A stretch of 32,562 bases of DNA from Clostridia bacterium. Its GTDB lineage: Bacteria; Bacillota; DSM-12270; Thermacetogeniales; Thermacetogeniaceae. The position numbers and the translations under genes were made by a program. Shown here piece after piece: positions 30,535 to 32,562 of the stretch; the stretch's first letter is position 1, and each line of letters begins with the position of its first letter. The notes under the pieces are model-generated. The model had not been told where the DNA came from. It did no database searches and saw nothing but the letters and a program-made list of their open reading frames with translations. The stretch covers positions 1 to 32,562 of the forward strand of contig CADDZA010000011.1 in the NCBI GenBank assembly GCA_902812435.1, written 5' to 3'.

Positions 30535-31332
30535 CTAGCGGCGGAGGTTGTTGGCAATGCTCAGCATCTCGTCCGAGGCCTGGATCGCCTTGGAGTTCAA
30601 TTCATAAGCACGCTGGGCAGTAATCAGGTTGACCATTTCCTCCACCACCTGAACATTGGAGGACTCCAGAAAGCCCTGCTCCACCGTCACACTCCGGCCG
30701 GTTGTTTTGTCAACCGCCTGAGCCTCGCCCGAGGCGGCCGTCGCCCGGTAAAGGTTGCGGCCGAGCCTGTCGAGGCCGGCAGGGTTAGCAAACTGGACGA
30801 TTCTGAGCTTTCCCGCCGATCCAGGCTTGGTTTCCCCAGGAGCGAGGTAGCTGATAGTGCCATCCCTGGCAACGCTGATCTCCGTGGCCGTGGGCGGAAT
30901 GGTAATATTTCCTCCGTCCCCCTGCACGTAATACCCATCTGTGGTAACCAGGTTGCCTTTGGCATCAAGCTTGAAGCTTCCATCACGGGTGTAGAGCAAC
31001 TGTTCGTTGGGATCCTTTACAACAAAGAAGCCGGGCCCAGAAAGGGCCAGGTCAAGCGGGTTTGAGGTGGGCTGCAGGTTCCCCTGTTCAAAGATGGCCT
31101 GGGAACCGGCTGCCCTTACCCCCAGGCCCAGGCTCAGACCCACGGGGGAGCCACCCGCCCCCCTTTCCGGGGCAACCGGGCGGTTGATGGTCAAATACAA
31201 CAGGTCCTGAAACTCCGGCCTGACCTTCTTAAAGCCTGTGGTATTCACGTTGGCCAGGTTGTGGGAAATGGTGTCAATGTTGAACTGCTGCGCCGTCATG
31301 CCTGAAGCAGCAGTGTAAAGGGATCTCAGCAT
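30535..31332 (-). CDS. flgG: Flagellar distal rod protein FlgG
   Basis: A 265-residue rod protein assembled outside the cell membrane. The N-terminal heptad region is MLRSLYTAASGMTAQQFNIDTISHNLANVNTTGFKK, the central domain contains NPLDLALSGPGFFVV, and the C-terminal helix is VEEMVNLITAQRAYELNSKAIQASDEML. The frame extends 34 codons upstream, but the ATG at 31332 has AGGAGG 7 bases before it and starts at the family N terminus. About 180 bases separate it from the flgF-like gene; they contain only short inverted repeats (GGAGGC/GCCTCC). Confidence 0.95.
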   Translation of the reverse strand: MLRSLYTAASGMTAQQFNIDTISHNLANVNTTGFKKVRPEFQDLLYLTINRPVAPERGAGGSPVGLSLGLGVRAAGSQAIFEQGNLQPTSNPLDLALSGPGFFVVKDPNEQLLYTRDGSFKLDAKGNLVTTDGYYVQGDGGNITIPPTATEISVARDGTISYLAPGETKPGSAGKLRIVQFANPAGLDRLGRNLYRATAASGEAQAVDKTTGRSVTVEQGFLESSNVQVVEEMVNLITAQRAYELNSKAIQASDEMLSIANNLRR

Positions 31333-31511
31333 GCTCATGCCTCCTCTTGGCCTTATAAGGCTGATAAAAAGCTGTAAATTAAGAGAAATCGCGGCGTCCT
31401 CACTACCGAACGGAAGTGCAAAGAACAGGTTCATCCAGATAAGATGTTATCCGGCACCTCGGTCGTTCGGCACCGGGGGAGGCTTCTGCTAAACAGTCCG
31501 GCCTCCTTCCG

Positions 31512-32297
31512 CTAAACCCTTCCTACCTCGTTGGCCGCCTTTTCCAGGGTAGTGTCCGTGGCCTGGATCACCTTCTGATTTGCCTCATAGGCGCGCATGG
31601 CGGCAATCATTTTCACCATTTCCTCTACGGGATTGACATTGGAGCCCTCCCGGTACCCCTGCCTCACCTCGTAGCCCTGCGCCAGGGCCGGTGGAGCATT
31701 GCCCCGGAAAAGGGTATCCCCCACCTTTTGCCACACCTCTCCCGGTTGCGGCCCCCCCACCAGGGCCAGCCTTTGGACCGTCTGTCCTGCGGCAGTTACG
31801 GCCCCCCGTAAGGTTCCATCCAGAGCCACTTCAAGCTTTCCAGCCGGCACGTAGATTTCCTCCAACCGGCCGTTGTTCTCACCCAGCACGGCCAACCCGG
31901 ATAAGGTGACCAACTCCCCTGCCTGATTAAGGGTAAAACCGCCGTTTCTGGTATAGAACTCCTGCCCCAGGCCGTCGCGCACCACAAAGAACGCATTGCC
32001 GTGCAGGGCAAGGTCAAGGGGGTTCCCGGTCTCCTGCAGCGTACCTTCACGGTATGAGGTGTAAATCCCGTCCACCACACTTCCCGTGCCCACGGGTCCG
32101 ATTTCTACCGCAACCTGCCCCCGGACGGCAGGCAGACTCTCGTAGCGGCTGAGGAGCATCTGGGGGAATGACCTGAGCGCCGCTTCGTCCCTGCGGTAAC
32201 CGGAGGTGCCGGCATTGGCCATGTTCTGGGAGATCACGTCCAACTGCACCTGCCTTGCCATCATCCCCGCGGCAGCCGTATAGAGCCCTCTGACCAC
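31512..32297 (-). CDS. Flagellar basal-body rod protein, FlgF/FlhO type
   Basis: A 261-residue relative of FlgG. Landmarks are the N-terminal RGLYTAAAGMMARQVQLDVISQNMANAGTSGYRR, the central NPLDLALHGNAFFVV and the C-terminal VEEMVKMIAAMRAYEANQKVIQATDTTLEKAA. In Bacillus the equivalent pair flhO-flhP lies next to mbl, away from the main flagellar cluster, so FlgF or FlhO are both suitable names. The start is GTG with GGGGGTGAATAA upstream. First gene of this flagellar string. Confidence 0.92.
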   Translation of the reverse strand: MVRGLYTAAAGMMARQVQLDVISQNMANAGTSGYRRDEAALRSFPQMLLSRYESLPAVRGQVAVEIGPVGTGSVVDGIYTSYREGTLQETGNPLDLALHGNAFFVVRDGLGQEFYTRNGGFTLNQAGELVTLSGLAVLGENNGRLEEIYVPAGKLEVALDGTLRGAVTAAGQTVQRLALVGGPQPGEVWQKVGDTLFRGNAPPALAQGYEVRQGYREGSNVNPVEEMVKMIAAMRAYEANQKVIQATDTTLEKAANEVGRV

Positions 32298-32337
32298 TTA
32301 TTCACCCCCTTCCCCTGAAACATCTGTCAGTATTAGC

Positions 32338-32493
32338 TTATACTACCTCTTGCGGCGAATTCCTGCTTTGGCTAAACAAAAATTTCCTGCCACGGTCCCA
32401 ATAACCGGTGCAGGAAATCCCTCCTACAATTATCCAGTAGTTTCTCGGAAACTCCACTTGCTTGCGGCTAAAGCATATTTCTAGCCACATCAT
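32338..32493 (-). CDS. Candidate 51-residue leader ORF upstream of the flgF-like gene
   Basis: The minus strand holds an ATG-ATG start with GGAGGTG 7 bases upstream, followed by 51 codons (MMWLEICFSRKQVEF, ending SPQEVV) and a TAA. No family is recognised. A terminator hairpin (32383-32417) lies inside it, and the stop is about 40 bases before the flgF-like GTG. A 10-bp inverted repeat (TCCAATATCT with AGATATTGGA, plus-strand 32505-32551) overlaps its ribosome-binding site. It may be a regulatory leader peptide or chance. Confidence 0.3.
   Translation of the reverse strand: MMWLEICFSRKQVEFPRNYWIIVGGISCTGYWDRGRKFLFSQSRNSPQEVV
32372..32417 (-). terminator. Rho-independent terminator upstream of the flgF-like gene
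   Basis: On the minus strand TTTCCTGC-ACCGGT pairs with ACCGTGGCAGGAAA (plus-strand 32383-32417), followed by TTTTTGTTTAG. It would end transcription coming from beyond the window or attenuate the flagellar transcript. Confidence 0.85.
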
Positions 32494-32562
32494 TTGGTTT
32501 CACCTCCAATATCTTTGGGTGCGTAAAACTACGTAAGAACGAGATATTGGAAGTTACTCAAA

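Overview
The window comes from an anaerobic, endospore-forming, flagellated Gram-positive bacterium. The gene set best fits the Peptococcaceae / Desulfotomaculum-Pelotomaculum group of sulfate reducers and syntrophs. The pointers are sporulation genes (spoIIE, yabP, yabQ), a dissimilatory-type anaerobic sulfite reductase (asrABC), a long-form formate-tetrahydrofolate ligase and an outward-facing [FeFe] hydrogenase with a cytochrome b anchor. The assignment is inferred from gene content and order; no search was run.

Layout. 1-2140 (+): the end of asrA, then asrB and asrC, closed by a terminator. 2297-5342 (-): a pantothenate cluster (DUF2520 oxidoreductase, panB, panC, panD). 5590-8284 (-): a folate cluster (HD-domain protein, folP, folB, folK). 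8411-10171 (-): a stand-alone fhs. 10615-16015 (-): spoIIE, tilS, ftsH, ndk. 16165-16418 (-): three tRNA genes (initiator Met, elongator Met, Glu). 16963-19429 (+): [FeFe] hydrogenase large subunit, Tat-type small subunit and cytochrome b. 19628-20787 (+): two crcB-type fluoride channel genes and a DUF190 gene. 20934-24000 (-): a dynamin-like GTPase and an MFS transporter behind a clear fluoride riboswitch. 24142-26375 (-): hypA, hypB and an Fsr-like MFS transporter. 26708-29631 (-): yabP, yabQ, a small HTH protein, a DivIC/FtsB protein, a Ppx/GppA phosphatase and a DUF606 permease. 29903-32297 (-): flgF-like, flgG and flgJ-like flagellar rod genes.

The flanks (yabP-yabQ-divIC on one side, spoIIE-tilS-ftsH on the other) belong to a locus that is contiguous in many spore formers. 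The roughly 10 kb between them, bounded on one side by tRNA genes, looks like an accessory insertion carrying hydrogen metabolism and fluoride resistance.

The most interesting observation is the fluoride riboswitch at 23923-24000. It does not control a fluoride channel. Instead it controls a dynamin-like GTPase and an MFS transporter, and this operon converges on the crcB-crcB-DUF190 operon. Together they suggest a two-armed fluoride response: channel export plus a membrane-remodelling or repair arm. Other signals outside genes are a 205-bp multi-stem palindromic element between flgG and flgJ, two dispersed repeat modules (one with compensatory base changes in its hairpin), a cluster of three DnaA-box-like sites upstream of the small HTH gene, and a leader with a small ORF and a terminator before flgF.
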